A stretch of DNA of 56,896 bases from Crocinitomicaceae bacterium (GTDB lineage Bacteria; Bacteroidota; Bacteroidia; Flavobacteriales_D; Crocinitomicaceae), in the NCBI GenBank assembly GCA_029238665.1, contig JAQWFQ010000008.1, positions 1 to 56,896 on the forward strand, read 5' to 3'. Shown here one piece after another: positions 41,745 to 51,185 of this stretch. Every line of letters starts with the position of its first letter. Positions within the stretch are counted from its first letter, which is position 1. The notes under the pieces are model-generated. The model had not been told where the DNA came from. It was given only the letters and a program-made list of their open reading frames with translations, and did no database searches. A program made the translations under genes and the position numbers.

Positions 41745-42569
41745 ATGGCAATTACAGCTGCAGATGTAAACAAATTAAGAAAACATACAGGAGCAGGCAT
41801 GATGGACTGCAAAAAGGCTCTTGTTGAAACTGACGGTGACTTTGAAGCTGCAGTAGATGCACTTCGTAAAAAAGGTCAAAAAGTTGCTGCTAAGCGTGGT
41901 GACAATGAGGCCAAAGAGGGAGTCATTTTTGCAGAGGTTCAAGGAGGTGTGGGTTACATGCTTCAATTGAATTGTGAAACTGATTTTGTTGCGAAAAACT
42001 CAGATTTTCAGACAATGATTAAGTCGATTATGCAAGTGGGTATGGATAAAGGAGTTGCTTCTTCTGAAGAGCTTATGTCTGTTTCTTACAACGACAAACT
42101 GACTGTTTCAGAGAAATTAACTGAGCAAATTGGTGTTATTGGTGAAAAACTAGAGATTTCTAAGTTTGCTAAGGTTGAAGCTCCAACAGTTGTTGCTTAT
42201 AACCATCCTGGTAATCAATTGGCTACATTAGTTGCGTTGAACAATGCTTCTGAGGTTGCTGCTGATGCAGGAAAGCAAGTAGCGATGCAAGTAGCGGCAA
42301 TGAATCCATTGGCATTAAGCAAAGATGGTATTGATGCTGATACAATTGCAAGAGAGCTAGAAGTAGGTAAAGATTTAGCAATTCAAGAAGGGAAACCTGC
42401 TGAAATGGCTGAGAAAATTGCACAGGGTCGTTTAGGTAAGTTCTTTAAAGAAAATACACTATTGTCTCAAGCATTTATTAAAGACAATAAAGTTACTGTT
42501 GAGCAGTTCTTGAACGCTACAGAGTCAGGACTAACAGCTACAGAATTTAAAAGATTTTCATTGAGTTAA
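41745..42569 (+). CDS. tsf: Elongation factor Ts
   Basis: EF-Ts regenerates EF-Tu-GTP. The 274-residue protein has the N-terminal UBA-like domain with RKHTGAGMMDCKKAL, the family signature NCETDFVAKN (the TDFV motif that inserts into EF-Tu), and a core domain ending in TEFKRFSLS. It follows rpsB as in most bacteria, and a strong terminator closes the unit. Confidence 0.98.
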   Translation: MAITAADVNKLRKHTGAGMMDCKKALVETDGDFEAAVDALRKKGQKVAAKRGDNEAKEGVIFAEVQGGVGYMLQLNCETDFVAKNSDFQTMIKSIMQVGMDKGVASSEELMSVSYNDKLTVSEKLTEQIGVIGEKLEISKFAKVEAPTVVAYNHPGNQLATLVALNNASEVAADAGKQVAMQVAAMNPLALSKDGIDADTIARELEVGKDLAIQEGKPAEMAEKIAQGRLGKFFKENTLLSQAFIKDNKVTVEQFLNATESGLTATEFKRFSLS

Positions 42570-42586
42570 TTCTTTTAATAAAATTT

Positions 42587-42627
42587 AAAAGCCGTTTATC
42601 AGTATGATAAACGGCTTTTTTTTTGAT
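42587..42627 (+). terminator. Strong terminator after tsf
   Basis: AAAAGCCGTTTATCA (42587-42601) pairs with TGATAAACGGCTTTT (42605-42619) around a three-base loop, followed by more T. A classic Rho-independent terminator with a 15-base stem. Confidence 0.93.
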
Positions 42628-42630
42628 TAA

Positions 42631-42665
42631 AAATAAATGCTTTTTATTTTAAAAAGCATTTATTT
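42631..42665. repeat. Second perfect inverted repeat downstream of tsf
   Basis: AAATAAATGCTTTTT (42631-42645) and AAAAAGCATTTATTT (42651-42665) are perfect 15-base arms around a five-base loop, only 4 bases after the tsf terminator's T run. The arms are AU-rich. It may be a back-up terminator or a cruciform/protein-binding site in front of the pyrH promoter (42713). Confidence 0.75.
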
Positions 42666-42712
42666 ATTTTGCTTTGAGTTCAAATCAAGGTTAAAAATCA
42701 GTCTAGAATCAG

Positions 42713-42720
42713 TATATTTA
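42713..42720 (+). promoter_or_regulatory. -7-like box of the pyrH-frr promoter
   Basis: TATATTTA followed by C, 20 bases before the pyrH ATG. The TAnnTTTAC form (last base A, not G) recurs 14-23 bases before marR, the 159-residue gene, lpxD and the export lipoprotein gene. Confidence 0.45.
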
Positions 42721-42740
42721 CGCAATCTCAAAAAAATAAA

Positions 42741-43448
42741 ATGAAGTATAAAAGAATACTCCTAAAATTAAGTGGTGAGTCACTTATGGGCGATAAATCA
42801 TTCGGAATTGATAATAATCGTTTGAGTGAATATGCCAATCAAATTAAAGTGATTTATGAACAAGGAGTAGAAATCGCCATTGTAATAGGTGGTGGAAATA
42901 TTTTTAGAGGTGTTCAGGCTGAAGAAGGCGGAATGGATAGAACACATGGTGATTATATGGGAATGCTAGCAACAATGATCAATGCAATGGCATTACAAGC
43001 TGCATTAGAATCAAAAGGTGTTCAGTCGAGGTTGCAATCAGCAATTGAAATGAAAGAAATAGCGGAGCCTTTTGTGAGAAGAAAAGCAGTGCGTCATCTT
43101 GAAAAGGGACGTGTTGTTGTTTTTGGGGCAGGTACAGGTAATCCGTATTTTACAACCGATTCAGCGGCTGCCTTAAGAGCTATAGAAATCAATGCAGATG
43201 TGATTCTGAAAGGAACACGTGTTGACGGAATCTATACAGAGGACCCTGAAAAAAATCCAAATGCAACGAAGTACGACGCTATTAGTTTTGACGATGTTTA
43301 TAGAAAAGGGTTGCAAGTGATGGATATGACTGCATTCACCTTGTGTAAAGAAAATGATTTACCAATTGTTGTTTTTGACATGGATACTCCTGGAAATTTA
43401 ACCAAAGTTTTAGCTGGAGAGCAGGTGGGTACAATTGTTCGTAATTAA
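42741..43448 (+). CDS. pyrH: UMP kinase
   Basis: PyrH phosphorylates UMP to UDP. The 235-residue protein of the amino-acid kinase fold has [11 protein letters not shown] (8-18), [11 protein letters not shown] (about 49-59), [17 protein letters not shown] and [20 protein letters not shown] (split as [10 protein letters not shown] and DPEKNPNA). It is followed after 18 bases by frr, the usual pair. Confidence 0.97.
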   Translation: MKYKRILLKLSGESLMGDKSFGIDNNRLSEYANQIKVIYEQGVEIAIVIGGGNIFRGVQAEEGGMDRTHGDYMGMLATMINAMALQAALESKGVQSRLQSAIEMKEIAEPFVRRKAVRHLEKGRVVVFGAGTGNPYFTTDSAAALRAIEINADVILKGTRVDGIYTEDPEKNPNATKYDAISFDDVYRKGLQVMDMTAFTLCKENDLPIVVFDMDTPGNLTKVLAGEQVGTIVRN

Positions 43449-43466
43449 GAATTAAATTAAGAAAGG

Positions 43467-44030
43467 ATGACTGAAGAATTAAATATGATTTATGACGAGT
43501 TTAAAGAGGGTAACTCTAAAACGCTAAGTCATTTTGAAGTTGAATTGTCAAAAATTAGAGCAGGTAAAGCCTCTCCTGCAATGCTCCAAACTGTAATGGT
43601 TGATTATTACGGTTCACCAACTCCATTAGCGCAAGTAGCAAATGTAAATACAATGGATGCGAGAACAATTACTGTTCAACCTTGGGAAAAAGCAATGCTC
43701 GACCCTATCATGAAAGGAATTATTAATTCAAATTTAGGTTTTGCACCCCAAAGTAATGGTGAGTCAGTATTAATTTCAGTTCCACCATTAACGGAGGACC
43801 GAAGAAAAGAGCTGGTTAAACGAGCAAAAGCGGAAGGTGAAAATGCTAAAGTAGGAATTCGAAACAATCGAAAGGATGCTTTAGACATGATTAAATCACT
43901 AAAGGCAGATGGATTGTCAGAGGACTTAACAAAAGACGCTGAGAATCACATACAAGTGATTACAAATAACTTTTCATCTCGAATTGATGATGTCCTTGTT
44001 GTGAAAGAAAAAGAAATATTGACAATCTAA
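43467..44030 (+). CDS. frr: Ribosome recycling factor
   Basis: RRF splits post-termination ribosomes with EF-G. The 187-residue protein has KIRAGKASPAML (about 29-40), the hinge-region VQPWEKAMLDPIMKGI and RKELVKRAKAEGENAKVGIRN (conserved RRF helix, positions about 112-132). A strong terminator follows. Confidence 0.97.
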   Translation: MTEELNMIYDEFKEGNSKTLSHFEVELSKIRAGKASPAMLQTVMVDYYGSPTPLAQVANVNTMDARTITVQPWEKAMLDPIMKGIINSNLGFAPQSNGESVLISVPPLTEDRRKELVKRAKAEGENAKVGIRNNRKDALDMIKSLKADGLSEDLTKDAENHIQVITNNFSSRIDDVLVVKEKEILTI

Positions 44031-44054
44031 TTGTTGAACTTGATTAATAGCATT

Positions 44055-44088
44055 AAAATACCACTTTTTGAAGTGGTATTTTTTTTGA
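44055..44088 (+). terminator. Terminator after frr
   Basis: AAAATACCACTT (44055-44066) pairs with AAGTGGTATTTT (44071-44082) around a four-base loop, followed by a T run. Confidence 0.9.
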
Positions 44089-44136
44089 CTCTTATTTTGA
44101 TTTATTTTCTTGTAAATTAGAACAAATTCAAAAAGA

Positions 44137-44745
44137 ATGAATACACTAGAGTTATTTTTACTTGATTTAGGATGGTCATGGACAATGAGTAAGGCAGTGC
44201 CTTATTTAGTTATGGTTGCTGTTGGTGCCTTACTTGTTTCTATTTCTAGAAAATGGATAGTGAAAAAGACCTTTCCGAGTAAGGTGATCATTAAATTGAT
44301 GTTGTTCATTATTCCGTTTGCTACGTATTTTATGTGCTTCCCAATATACCAAGGTGATTTTTCAAACAATTCAATAACGGTATTGAAAGGTGAGGCTGAA
44401 AAAGAACTACAAGGAAAAAAACTCATTGTATTAGCTATTCCAGGGTGTCCTTATTGCTTTAATGCACTTGATAAGATGAAGAAATTAAAAGAGCGCGTTT
44501 CAAACATTGAGGTTGAATATATTATTTGTCATTCAGATCCTGAAACGATGCGGTGGTATAAAGAAGGGGCGGGTAATGCCATTGATGTTCAATTGGCGGA
44601 GAATATTCCGGCGATGTCAAACCTTGCTTCTGGAGTGTTTCCTACATTTGTTTTACTTGAAGAAGGTGAACTATTACGCATTTGGTCGAACAATCATTTT
44701 GGTGTATCTGCGCTAGATGAAATAGAATTGAGCTTTAACAAGTAA
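44137..44745 (+). CDS. Membrane-anchored thioredoxin-like protein with CPYC motif
   Basis: The 202-residue protein has two N-terminal membrane helices (about 18-36 and 48-66), then a thioredoxin-fold domain with LIVLAIPGCPYCFNAL (redox motif CPYC at about 106-109) and a cis-proline region GVFPTFVLLEEGEL. The active site has the CPYC of glutaredoxins rather than the CGPC of thioredoxin. With the domain after two membrane helices, a role in envelope or membrane redox chemistry is likely, but the partner is unknown. It stands alone between terminators. Confidence 0.75.
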   Translation: MNTLELFLLDLGWSWTMSKAVPYLVMVAVGALLVSISRKWIVKKTFPSKVIIKLMLFIIPFATYFMCFPIYQGDFSNNSITVLKGEAEKELQGKKLIVLAIPGCPYCFNALDKMKKLKERVSNIEVEYIICHSDPETMRWYKEGAGNAIDVQLAENIPAMSNLASGVFPTFVLLEEGELLRIWSNNHFGVSALDEIELSFNK

Positions 44746-44748
44746 GCT

Positions 44749-44770
44749 TAGGTAAAAGCAACTTTACCTA
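44749..44770 (+). terminator. Weak hairpin after the thioredoxin-like gene
   Basis: TAGGTAAA (44749-44756) pairs with TTTACCTA (44763-44770) around a six-base loop, beginning three bases after the stop. It has only a short T stretch downstream and may act with the stronger terminator 23 bases further on. Confidence 0.4.
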
Positions 44771-44792
44771 GTTTATAACAATCTTTAATATA

Positions 44793-44826
44793 AAAACGGG
44801 GTGAAATTTAAATCCCACCCCGTTTT
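44793..44826. terminator. Bidirectional terminator between convergent genes
   Basis: AAAACGGGGTG (44793-44803) pairs with CACCCCGTTTT (44816-44826) around a 12-base loop. With A and T stretches built into the arms it can serve both the thioredoxin-like gene and icd, which ends at 44843 on the minus strand. Confidence 0.85.
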
Positions 44827-44842
44827 AAGTTAATAAGTACTC

Positions 44843-47059
44843 TTACATTTTTGCAAGAATATCATTTAATGTATTACTTGGACGCATTGCGTCAGCTACT
44901 TTTTGATCAACAGGGAAGTAGTATCCATCAAGATTCATAGGACTTCCTTGAGCCTTATTTAATTCAGTAACTATTGAGTCTTCTTTAGCATTTAGTTCTG
45001 AAGAAACATGTGTAAATATATTTTTTAAGTCTCCATCTTTAGATTGATTTGCTAGTGCTTCAGCCCAATATTTCGCTAAGTAGTAGTGTGAACCTCTGTT
45101 ATCTAACTCACCAACTTTTCTAGATGGAGATTTATCATTCAATAAGAATGTTACAGTTGCTTCATCAAGCGTTTCTCCTAAAATGGATGCTTTAACATTA
45201 TTTGTTGATGCTCCTAAGTGTTCTAAGGAGACTGCTAATGCTAAAAATTCACCTAAAGAATCCCACCTTAAATGACCTTCTTCATTGAATTGTTGAACAT
45301 GTTTTGGTGCAGACCCTCCTGCTCCTGTTTCAAATAAACCACCTCCATTCATCAAGGGAACAATGGACAACATTTTAGCAGAGGTTCCTAATTCTAAAAT
45401 TGGAAATAAATCGGTTAGATAATCCCTTAGAACATTTCCAGTTACTGAAATTGTTTCTTGTCCTTTTTTTAGACGGTCTAAGGTATACAGTGTCGCATTT
45501 GTAGGTGAAAGAATTTGAATGTTTAGACCATCTGTATTGTGGTCTGGCAGGTAAGCTTCAACTTTTTTCATTAGTTCAACATCATGAGCACGCTCATTGT
45601 CTAACCAAAAAACAGTTGGTGATTGTGTTGCTTTAGCTCTATTTACTGCTAGTTTAATCCAGTCTTGAACCGGAGCATCTTTCACTTGACACATTCTCCA
45701 AATGTCGCCTTCTTCAACATTGTGAGAAATTAAAGTTGTTCCGTTTTGATCAATGATTTCAACTTTACCCGCTGATACCATTTCAAATGTTTTGTCATGT
45801 GAGCCATATTCTTCTGCTTTTTGAGCCATTAATCCAACATTAGGAACAGTTCCCATTGTAGTAGGGTCAAAAGCACCATTTTCTTTACAGAAGTCTATCG
45901 TTGCTTGGTATACTGAAGCATAACTACTATCAGGGATAACAGCTTTGGTATCTTGTTGTTTACCTTGAGCGTTCCACATTTGCCCCGATGTACGAATCAT
46001 TGCTGGCATTGAGGCATCAATAATTACATCACTAGGAACGTGTAAGTTTGTGATTCCTTTATCAGAATCTACCATTGCTAAAGCAGGACCTGTTGCGTAT
46101 GCTGCATTAATATCTGATTGAATAGCTAATCGTTCAGCTTCATCTAACGTACTTAACTTACTTATTAAGTTGCCGAACCCATTGTTTACATCAACACCAA
46201 TGCGCTCAAATGTAGCACCATGTTTACTGAATAAATCGTTGAAGAAAACACGTACAGCATGTCCAAAAATGATTGGGTCAGAAACCTTCATCATTGTAGC
46301 CTTCATGTGTAGAGAGAACAAGACACCTGTTTTTTTTGCGTCCTCAATTTGAGTACCTAAAAATTCAACAAGCTCTTTTTTACTCATGAATGTAGCATCG
46401 ATGATTTCATCTTTCAATACGGGAGTTGACGCTTTTAGTACAGTTACATTTCCGTTTGAATCGGTATGTACAATTTTAACCTCTCCTACCTGTTTAATTG
46501 TAACAGATTTTTCGTTTGATTTAAAATCACCATGACCCATTGTAGCTACATGAGTTTTAGAATCTGTAGCCCATGCACCCATAGAATGTGGGTTGTTACG
46601 TGCATATTGTTTTACAGCTCTAGGAGCTCTTCGGTCTGAATTCCCTTCACGGAGTACTGGGTTAACAGCAGATCCTTTTATTTTGTCGTATATTGATTTA
46701 ATTTCTTGCTCTTTATCTGTCGATGGTTCATCAGGGTAACTGGGTACATTAACCCCACCTTCTTGCAACTCCTTTATTGTGGCTTTCAATTGTGGAATTG
46801 AAGCACTAATATTTGGAAGCTTAATGATGTTAGAGTCTGGTTGCTTTACTAACTCACCCAATTCTGCTAGCGCATCTGTTATTTGTTGATTCGGAGCAAC
46901 GTGCTCAGGGAATTTCGAAATAATTCTTCCAGCTAGAGAAATGTCTTTAGTCTCAATGTCAATTCCTGAAGTCTTTGTGAAAGCTTTGATAATTGGTAAT
47001 AATGACTGTGTGGCAAGGGCTGGTGCCTCGTCCGTTTTAGTGTAAATTATTTTTGACAT
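44843..47059 (-). CDS. icd: NADP-dependent isocitrate dehydrogenase, monomeric type
   Basis: This enzyme converts isocitrate to 2-oxoglutarate in the TCA cycle, making NADPH. At 738 residues it is the monomeric (Idh-II) type, unrelated in length to the 400-residue dimeric enzyme. Typical segments are [19 protein letters not shown] at the N-terminus, [24 protein letters not shown] (substrate-binding, positions about 137-160), [10 protein letters not shown] and [29 protein letters not shown] promoter box lies 65 bases upstream. Confidence 0.97.
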   Translation of the reverse strand: MSKIIYTKTDEAPALATQSLLPIIKAFTKTSGIDIETKDISLAGRIISKFPEHVAPNQQITDALAELGELVKQPDSNIIKLPNISASIPQLKATIKELQEGGVNVPSYPDEPSTDKEQEIKSIYDKIKGSAVNPVLREGNSDRRAPRAVKQYARNNPHSMGAWATDSKTHVATMGHGDFKSNEKSVTIKQVGEVKIVHTDSNGNVTVLKASTPVLKDEIIDATFMSKKELVEFLGTQIEDAKKTGVLFSLHMKATMMKVSDPIIFGHAVRVFFNDLFSKHGATFERIGVDVNNGFGNLISKLSTLDEAERLAIQSDINAAYATGPALAMVDSDKGITNLHVPSDVIIDASMPAMIRTSGQMWNAQGKQQDTKAVIPDSSYASVYQATIDFCKENGAFDPTTMGTVPNVGLMAQKAEEYGSHDKTFEMVSAGKVEIIDQNGTTLISHNVEEGDIWRMCQVKDAPVQDWIKLAVNRAKATQSPTVFWLDNERAHDVELMKKVEAYLPDHNTDGLNIQILSPTNATLYTLDRLKKGQETISVTGNVLRDYLTDLFPILELGTSAKMLSIVPLMNGGGLFETGAGGSAPKHVQQFNEEGHLRWDSLGEFLALAVSLEHLGASTNNVKASILGETLDEATVTFLLNDKSPSRKVGELDNRGSHYYLAKYWAEALANQSKDGDLKNIFTHVSSELNAKEDSIVTELNKAQGSPMNLDGYYFPVDQKVADAMRPSNTLNDILAKM

Positions 47060-47124
47060 ATGATTTAATTATTGTCTGTTCAATCCTGAAATTGATATTT
47101 CTGGAGGTTTACATTTTTCAGATA

Positions 47125-47132
47125 CAAATGTA
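47125..47132 (-). promoter_or_regulatory. -7 box of the icd promoter
   Basis: TACATTTG on the minus strand, with TTGACA 20 bases upstream. The leader to the icd ATG is 65 bases. The remaining bases of the 196-base gap to rdgB show no other feature. Confidence 0.5.
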
Positions 47133-47255
47133 CTGCTTGCCATAGACATTGTCAATAAGAAAGAAGGAGGATTTTAGTTCAATCTTGAGTTTATCTATCA
47201 TTCGATGAATGAACACTTTAATCCAACGATTAACGTGTGTAATCTAGGGTGTAAA

Positions 47256-47837
47256 CTATTGCGTATGTTTAATCAGGAAGTCAATCATTTTGACTGTAGC
47301 TCGTGCGCGATGGCTGTATCGGTTCTTTTCATCCATATTCATTTCTGCAAACGATTTTCCACAATTTTCAGGTTCAAATATAGGGTCATATCCAAAGCCA
47401 TTTTCCCCGCGTTTTTCGCTCAAAATTGTTCCGTTCACAATCCCTTCAAATTCATAAACGACTCCATTTAACTCCAAAGCGATAACCGTTTTAAAACGTG
47501 CAGAACGGTCAGTATGTGTTTTTAACTGTTCTAACACAAGATCCATGTTGTCCTGATCATTTCGTTTTTCACCTGCATAGCGAGCCGAATAAACACCAGG
47601 CGCACCATTCAATGACAACACCTCTAAGCCTGTATCATCTGCAAAACAATCAATATTAAAATGCTCTTTAATATAACTGACTTTTTGTAGCGCATTGCCT
47701 CGAATGGTATCAGAAGTTTCAGGAATATCTTCTTTTAGTTCGATGTCTTTTAGTGTAATGATTTCAATTTCTTTAGGAAGAACACATTGAATTTCAGCTG
47801 CCTTATTTAGATTCCCTGTTGCAAATAATAGCTTCAT
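47256..47837 (-). CDS. rdgB: Non-canonical purine NTP pyrophosphatase (RdgB/HAM1)
   Basis: RdgB removes ITP, dITP and XTP from the nucleotide pool. The 193-residue protein has FATGNLNKAAEI (5-16), DDTGLEVLSLNGAPGVYSAR (about 67-86), GFGYDPIFEPE and the C-terminal SHRARA. All key motifs are intact. Together with two MazG-like enzymes and Dtd, it makes four quality-control hydrolases in this window. Confidence 0.96.
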   Translation of the reverse strand: MKLLFATGNLNKAAEIQCVLPKEIEIITLKDIELKEDIPETSDTIRGNALQKVSYIKEHFNIDCFADDTGLEVLSLNGAPGVYSARYAGEKRNDQDNMDLVLEQLKTHTDRSARFKTVIALELNGVVYEFEGIVNGTILSEKRGENGFGYDPIFEPENCGKSFAEMNMDEKNRYSHRARATVKMIDFLIKHTQ

Positions 47838-47886
47838 GACTTAAGGTTTCAGGTAATAAATAAAAGAAAGTTGTTTTAGAGACACT

Positions 47887-50316
47887 CTATTGATTGGAGT
47901 TCTTTCTTCTAAAACGACTTAAAAAGGACTTGTTGCTCTCTTCAAAACCGTAACCATAACCATAACCATAACCATAACCATAACCATAACCATAACCATA
48001 ATAGTTGCGCTTGTTTTGGTCCTTTACATCATTCAATATTAGCGCAATGTTACTGACTTTAGAGTTTTCATGTAATTGTTTTGGTATTTCCATTAAACGC
48101 TTATCTGCGTAGTTTGCACGAGTGACAAAAAGCGTCAGGTCTACATGAGGAACAATTAGTTGTGTGTCAGTAACGACTCCTATTGGCGCTGTGTCAATCA
48201 GTATGTAGTCGTATTCCTTACGGAGTGAATCAATAAGTTGCTTTAAGCGTGTAGAGTATAGTAACTCACTTGGGTTTGGAGGTATAGGCCCTGAGAAAAT
48301 ATAGCTTAAGTTTTTGTGGTCTTCACTTTGATGGGTAATTTCTTGATGGGTCATTTGGTGATTTATCAAGTAGTTTGTTATTCCATCTTTTGACGAATCA
48401 ACATTTAATAGCTTCGTCAGTTTTGGGGAGCGTAAATCCATTCCAACAACGATAACCTTTTTATTTGTTAAGCCAATTGAGACCGCTAGGTTGTAAGTGA
48501 TAAATGTTTTTCCTTCTCCTTTAACAGAAGAGGTCACCGCAACAACACTACCATCCTTAGATTCTTCATGTAGCAAAAAATTGATGTTGGTACGTAACAT
48601 ACGAAATGCCTCTGAAATTGCAGAGCGTTGAGCTGGGTCCACTACGAGTTCTTCTTTTGTTTTGTTTACTGGAATATCTCCTGCAAATGGTAGGTTCAGT
48701 GACTCAAGATCTTTAATCGTTCTAATTTTATTGTCTAACAAGTCTTTGATGTAAATGATACTAATTGGTTTCAATAGACCAAGTAAAAGCGCTCCTAGGA
48801 GAATTATTTTTTTATTTGGAGAAACGGGAATCCCACTCGAGTATGGTTCGTCAATAATGATTGTGTTACCAAGAGTTGCAGCCATGGCAATTTCATTTTC
48901 TTCACGCTTTTGTAAAAGGTATAGGTATAAGTTCTCTTTAATTTGTTGCTGTCGTGCAATTGATCGGTATTCACGCTCGTATTCAGGAATTGATGCAATT
49001 TTAGATTGATTTTGTTTTGCTTCTAATTCGAGTTTTGTCAACTTAATTTCTAGGGTAGAGCTTAAGTTCTTTAAACTGGCGCTTAAACTAACTTTTATGC
49101 CAGCAAGTTCTTCCTTTAATGCGCTTACTAGCGGATTATTTTCGTTGGAAAACTCAAGTAATCTGTTACGTCCTAATACCTTGGTGTTATATTGCGCAAT
49201 GTTTGAAGCGATAGAGGCGTCTTTAAACCCTAGGTTTGTTGGAAGTAAAACTTCATACCCTGATTGCTCTTTTAAGTATGCTGTCATATATTCAGAAAGC
49301 TCTAACTCAATCGAAACCTGTGTAATTTCTCCTTCGAGTTCTTTATTTAATTCAATAAATAACTGTGCATCGGATCTAAGGTCTGTTATGTTTTTTGCAG
49401 TCTTATAGTTTTGCCCTTCTACCTCTACAATTGAAAGCTCTTCATTAATAACTTTCATACGGTCATTAATAAAATCACTCGTTGTTTTTGTGATTTCTCT
49501 TTTGTCGTCAACTACATTTTGTTCATGCAGGTGAATCAGGGTAGAAATAATGGCATTATTTTCATCTGTATCTGGCCCTTGTAGTGAAATTTTTAAAACT
49601 GACGCATCGTCGTTAACGGCTTTAATTGTTATTTCTTCTTGAAGAAATAATGCCTGGTTTTGTAGAGATGTTAATTGAACCGAAAATGTTCTCCCTTCGT
49701 ATTCAGGTATGTATGTATTTGTTTTGTGGAGTATTACACTACCAATAGGGGAAGAGAATGGAGTGCCAAAAACAAATGTCCCTAACTCGACATCATCTTC
49801 TTCATCCGTTAATAGGAAGGTGTTCCCTTCTTCAATCGTCAAGCTCCAGTCAACTTCCTTGTGGTGTAGTAAGCTGTCATTCGTTGAACTTTTAAGCGAT
49901 ATCGGCTCTTTTCCAAATGCAATCGGTATTTGTTGTGTACTTTGATAGATTTCATCTTTAATGTTCACCTTAACACTTAGGTTTAAGTTATCTGAAACTT
50001 TCTTCAGTAGGGTTAAGGATTTAAAGAGCTCAATTTCATTTTCTAAATTTACACTTCCTGAAGACAGTCCGAGGTCTTCAAAAATTTCCATGTTTGAAGA
50101 TAGCCCTCCGCTATTATCTTCCTTAATTAATACTTTTGCTGTCGATTTATATTGTGGCGTTGAAAAGTTTAAGAAGCAAAATGCAACAATGAGACAAATA
50201 AATACAGACATCGCCATCCACTGCCAGTTTTGAAGATAGCGGGCAATCAAATCTTTAATGTTGATTTCTTCGTTGTTTTGTTTTTCAAATAATGGAGGAG
50301 TGTACTGTTTTGACAT
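47887..50316 (-). CDS. Exopolysaccharide tyrosine autokinase (Wzc type) with Tyr-Gly repeat tail
   Basis: Wzc proteins control polymer length and export by cycles of tyrosine autophosphorylation. The 809-residue protein has an N-terminal Wzz domain with a first membrane helix at about 33-52, a long coiled-coil periplasmic part and a second helix near 505-525. The cytoplasmic BY-kinase has Walker A VKGEGKT, Walker A' VVGMDLRSPKL and Walker B YILIDTAPIG. The C-terminus has one Tyr plus nine Tyr-Gly units before FEES, giving ten tyrosines in a hexanucleotide-repeat segment. The gene follows the export lipoprotein directly and belongs to the same minus-strand locus. Confidence 0.93.
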   Translation of the reverse strand: MSKQYTPPLFEKQNNEEINIKDLIARYLQNWQWMAMSVFICLIVAFCFLNFSTPQYKSTAKVLIKEDNSGGLSSNMEIFEDLGLSSGSVNLENEIELFKSLTLLKKVSDNLNLSVKVNIKDEIYQSTQQIPIAFGKEPISLKSSTNDSLLHHKEVDWSLTIEEGNTFLLTDEEDDVELGTFVFGTPFSSPIGSVILHKTNTYIPEYEGRTFSVQLTSLQNQALFLQEEITIKAVNDDASVLKISLQGPDTDENNAIISTLIHLHEQNVVDDKREITKTTSDFINDRMKVINEELSIVEVEGQNYKTAKNITDLRSDAQLFIELNKELEGEITQVSIELELSEYMTAYLKEQSGYEVLLPTNLGFKDASIASNIAQYNTKVLGRNRLLEFSNENNPLVSALKEELAGIKVSLSASLKNLSSTLEIKLTKLELEAKQNQSKIASIPEYEREYRSIARQQQIKENLYLYLLQKREENEIAMAATLGNTIIIDEPYSSGIPVSPNKKIILLGALLLGLLKPISIIYIKDLLDNKIRTIKDLESLNLPFAGDIPVNKTKEELVVDPAQRSAISEAFRMLRTNINFLLHEESKDGSVVAVTSSVKGEGKTFITYNLAVSIGLTNKKVIVVGMDLRSPKLTKLLNVDSSKDGITNYLINHQMTHQEITHQSEDHKNLSYIFSGPIPPNPSELLYSTRLKQLIDSLRKEYDYILIDTAPIGVVTDTQLIVPHVDLTLFVTRANYADKRLMEIPKQLHENSKVSNIALILNDVKDQNKRNYYGYGYGYGYGYGYGYGYGFEESNKSFLSRFRRKNSNQ
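47948..48001 (-). repeat. Hexanucleotide microsatellite encoding the kinase tyrosine cluster
   Basis: Eight perfect tandem copies of CCATAA (47954-48001) plus one variant, CCGTAA (47948-47953). On the minus strand each unit reads TAT GGT, so one unit is one Tyr-Gly pair. Gain or loss of a unit keeps the frame and changes the number of phosphorylatable tyrosines by one. Confidence 0.95.
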
Positions 50317-51093
50317 TTATTTGGAGGAAATTAAAGTAATAGTTGTAATAATCAAAGATGTCAATGAAATGAATACAGAGCCCGTTGTTTTCCATATTGT
50401 AGAATTTGATCGAGCTGCTGCATTGGGTTCAATATATACGACATCATTTTGCTGGAGATAATATACTGGAGAGTTAAAGAGTGTGTTCTCTGTTAAGTTA
50501 ACACGAAATTCTTGTTTTTTTCCATTGTTATCACGTATAACTAATACATTGTTACGTACTCCAGTTATTTTTAAATCACCAGCTAAACCAATTGCTTCAA
50601 GAATTGTAATGCGTTCGTTGGGTACTTTAAAACTGCCTGGTTTTTTAACCTCTCCCAATACAGTTACTTTGAAGTTTAAAATTTGGATATTAACCACAGG
50701 ATTGTTTACATATGCTTTAAGTTTTTCTCTAAGCATTTCGGTTGCTTCCATTCGATTAAGTCCTGCAATTTCAATACTTCCTAGTATAGGTAATTGTATA
50801 TTTCCGTTTGCATCAATGAGATACCCCGATTTCTCATTGTTTCCTTGTACGTAACCGTTATTTACATTTCCTGCATTTCCAAGAATGGGAGGCAGGTTAA
50901 ATACGGCAACAACCTCTGGATTATCTCCAGCAACTATAATGGAAATGAAGTCATCAGTTTTAAGAGTAGGAGTGAAGTTAGTTTGAGCTTCCCCAATCAT
51001 TTCTTTTTGGAAATAAACGAGTTTTTTACGTGTTTGACACGATGCCAATAAAAACAGAATAAAAAACAAAAAGGAGTATGATAACTTAAGCAT
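50317..51093 (-). CDS. Polysaccharide export lipoprotein (Wza family)
   Basis: The 258-residue protein has a lipoprotein signal with lipobox LASC (Cys19), a Poly_export domain starting near DDFISIIVAGDNPEV (about 46-60) and an SLBB domain with VTVLGEVKKPGSF and ITILEAIGLAGDL (about 148-185). A C-terminal helix (SVFISLTSLIITTITLI) could cross the outer membrane as in Wza. It is short for Wza and close to the Bacteroidota form, which pairs with the kinase encoded immediately downstream. Confidence 0.92.
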   Translation of the reverse strand: MLKLSYSFLFFILFLLASCQTRKKLVYFQKEMIGEAQTNFTPTLKTDDFISIIVAGDNPEVVAVFNLPPILGNAGNVNNGYVQGNNEKSGYLIDANGNIQLPILGSIEIAGLNRMEATEMLREKLKAYVNNPVVNIQILNFKVTVLGEVKKPGSFKVPNERITILEAIGLAGDLKITGVRNNVLVIRDNNGKKQEFRVNLTENTLFNSPVYYLQQNDVVYIEPNAAARSNSTIWKTTGSVFISLTSLIITTITLISSK

Positions 51094-51112
51094 ATAGGTT
51101 TACGTTAAAATG

Positions 51113-51120
51113 TAAATATA
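51113..51120 (-). promoter_or_regulatory. -7-like box before the export lipoprotein gene
   Basis: TATATTTA followed by C on the minus strand, 19 bases before the ATG at 51093. It has the same TAnnTTTAC form as at pyrH, marR and lpxD. It suggests the lipoprotein-kinase pair can be transcribed separately from the upstream sugar genes. Confidence 0.4.
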
Positions 51121-51185
51121 GAGCATTAATATGCGTATATCAAGGTTTCGTATTAATTTTTTTTTGAATGAAAAAGAGCTGGGAT

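Noticed and set aside
47948-48001. Short tandem repeats that could be taken for a CRISPR-like array
   Set aside because: The units are six bases with no spacers and lie in frame inside the kinase gene; no cas genes are present.
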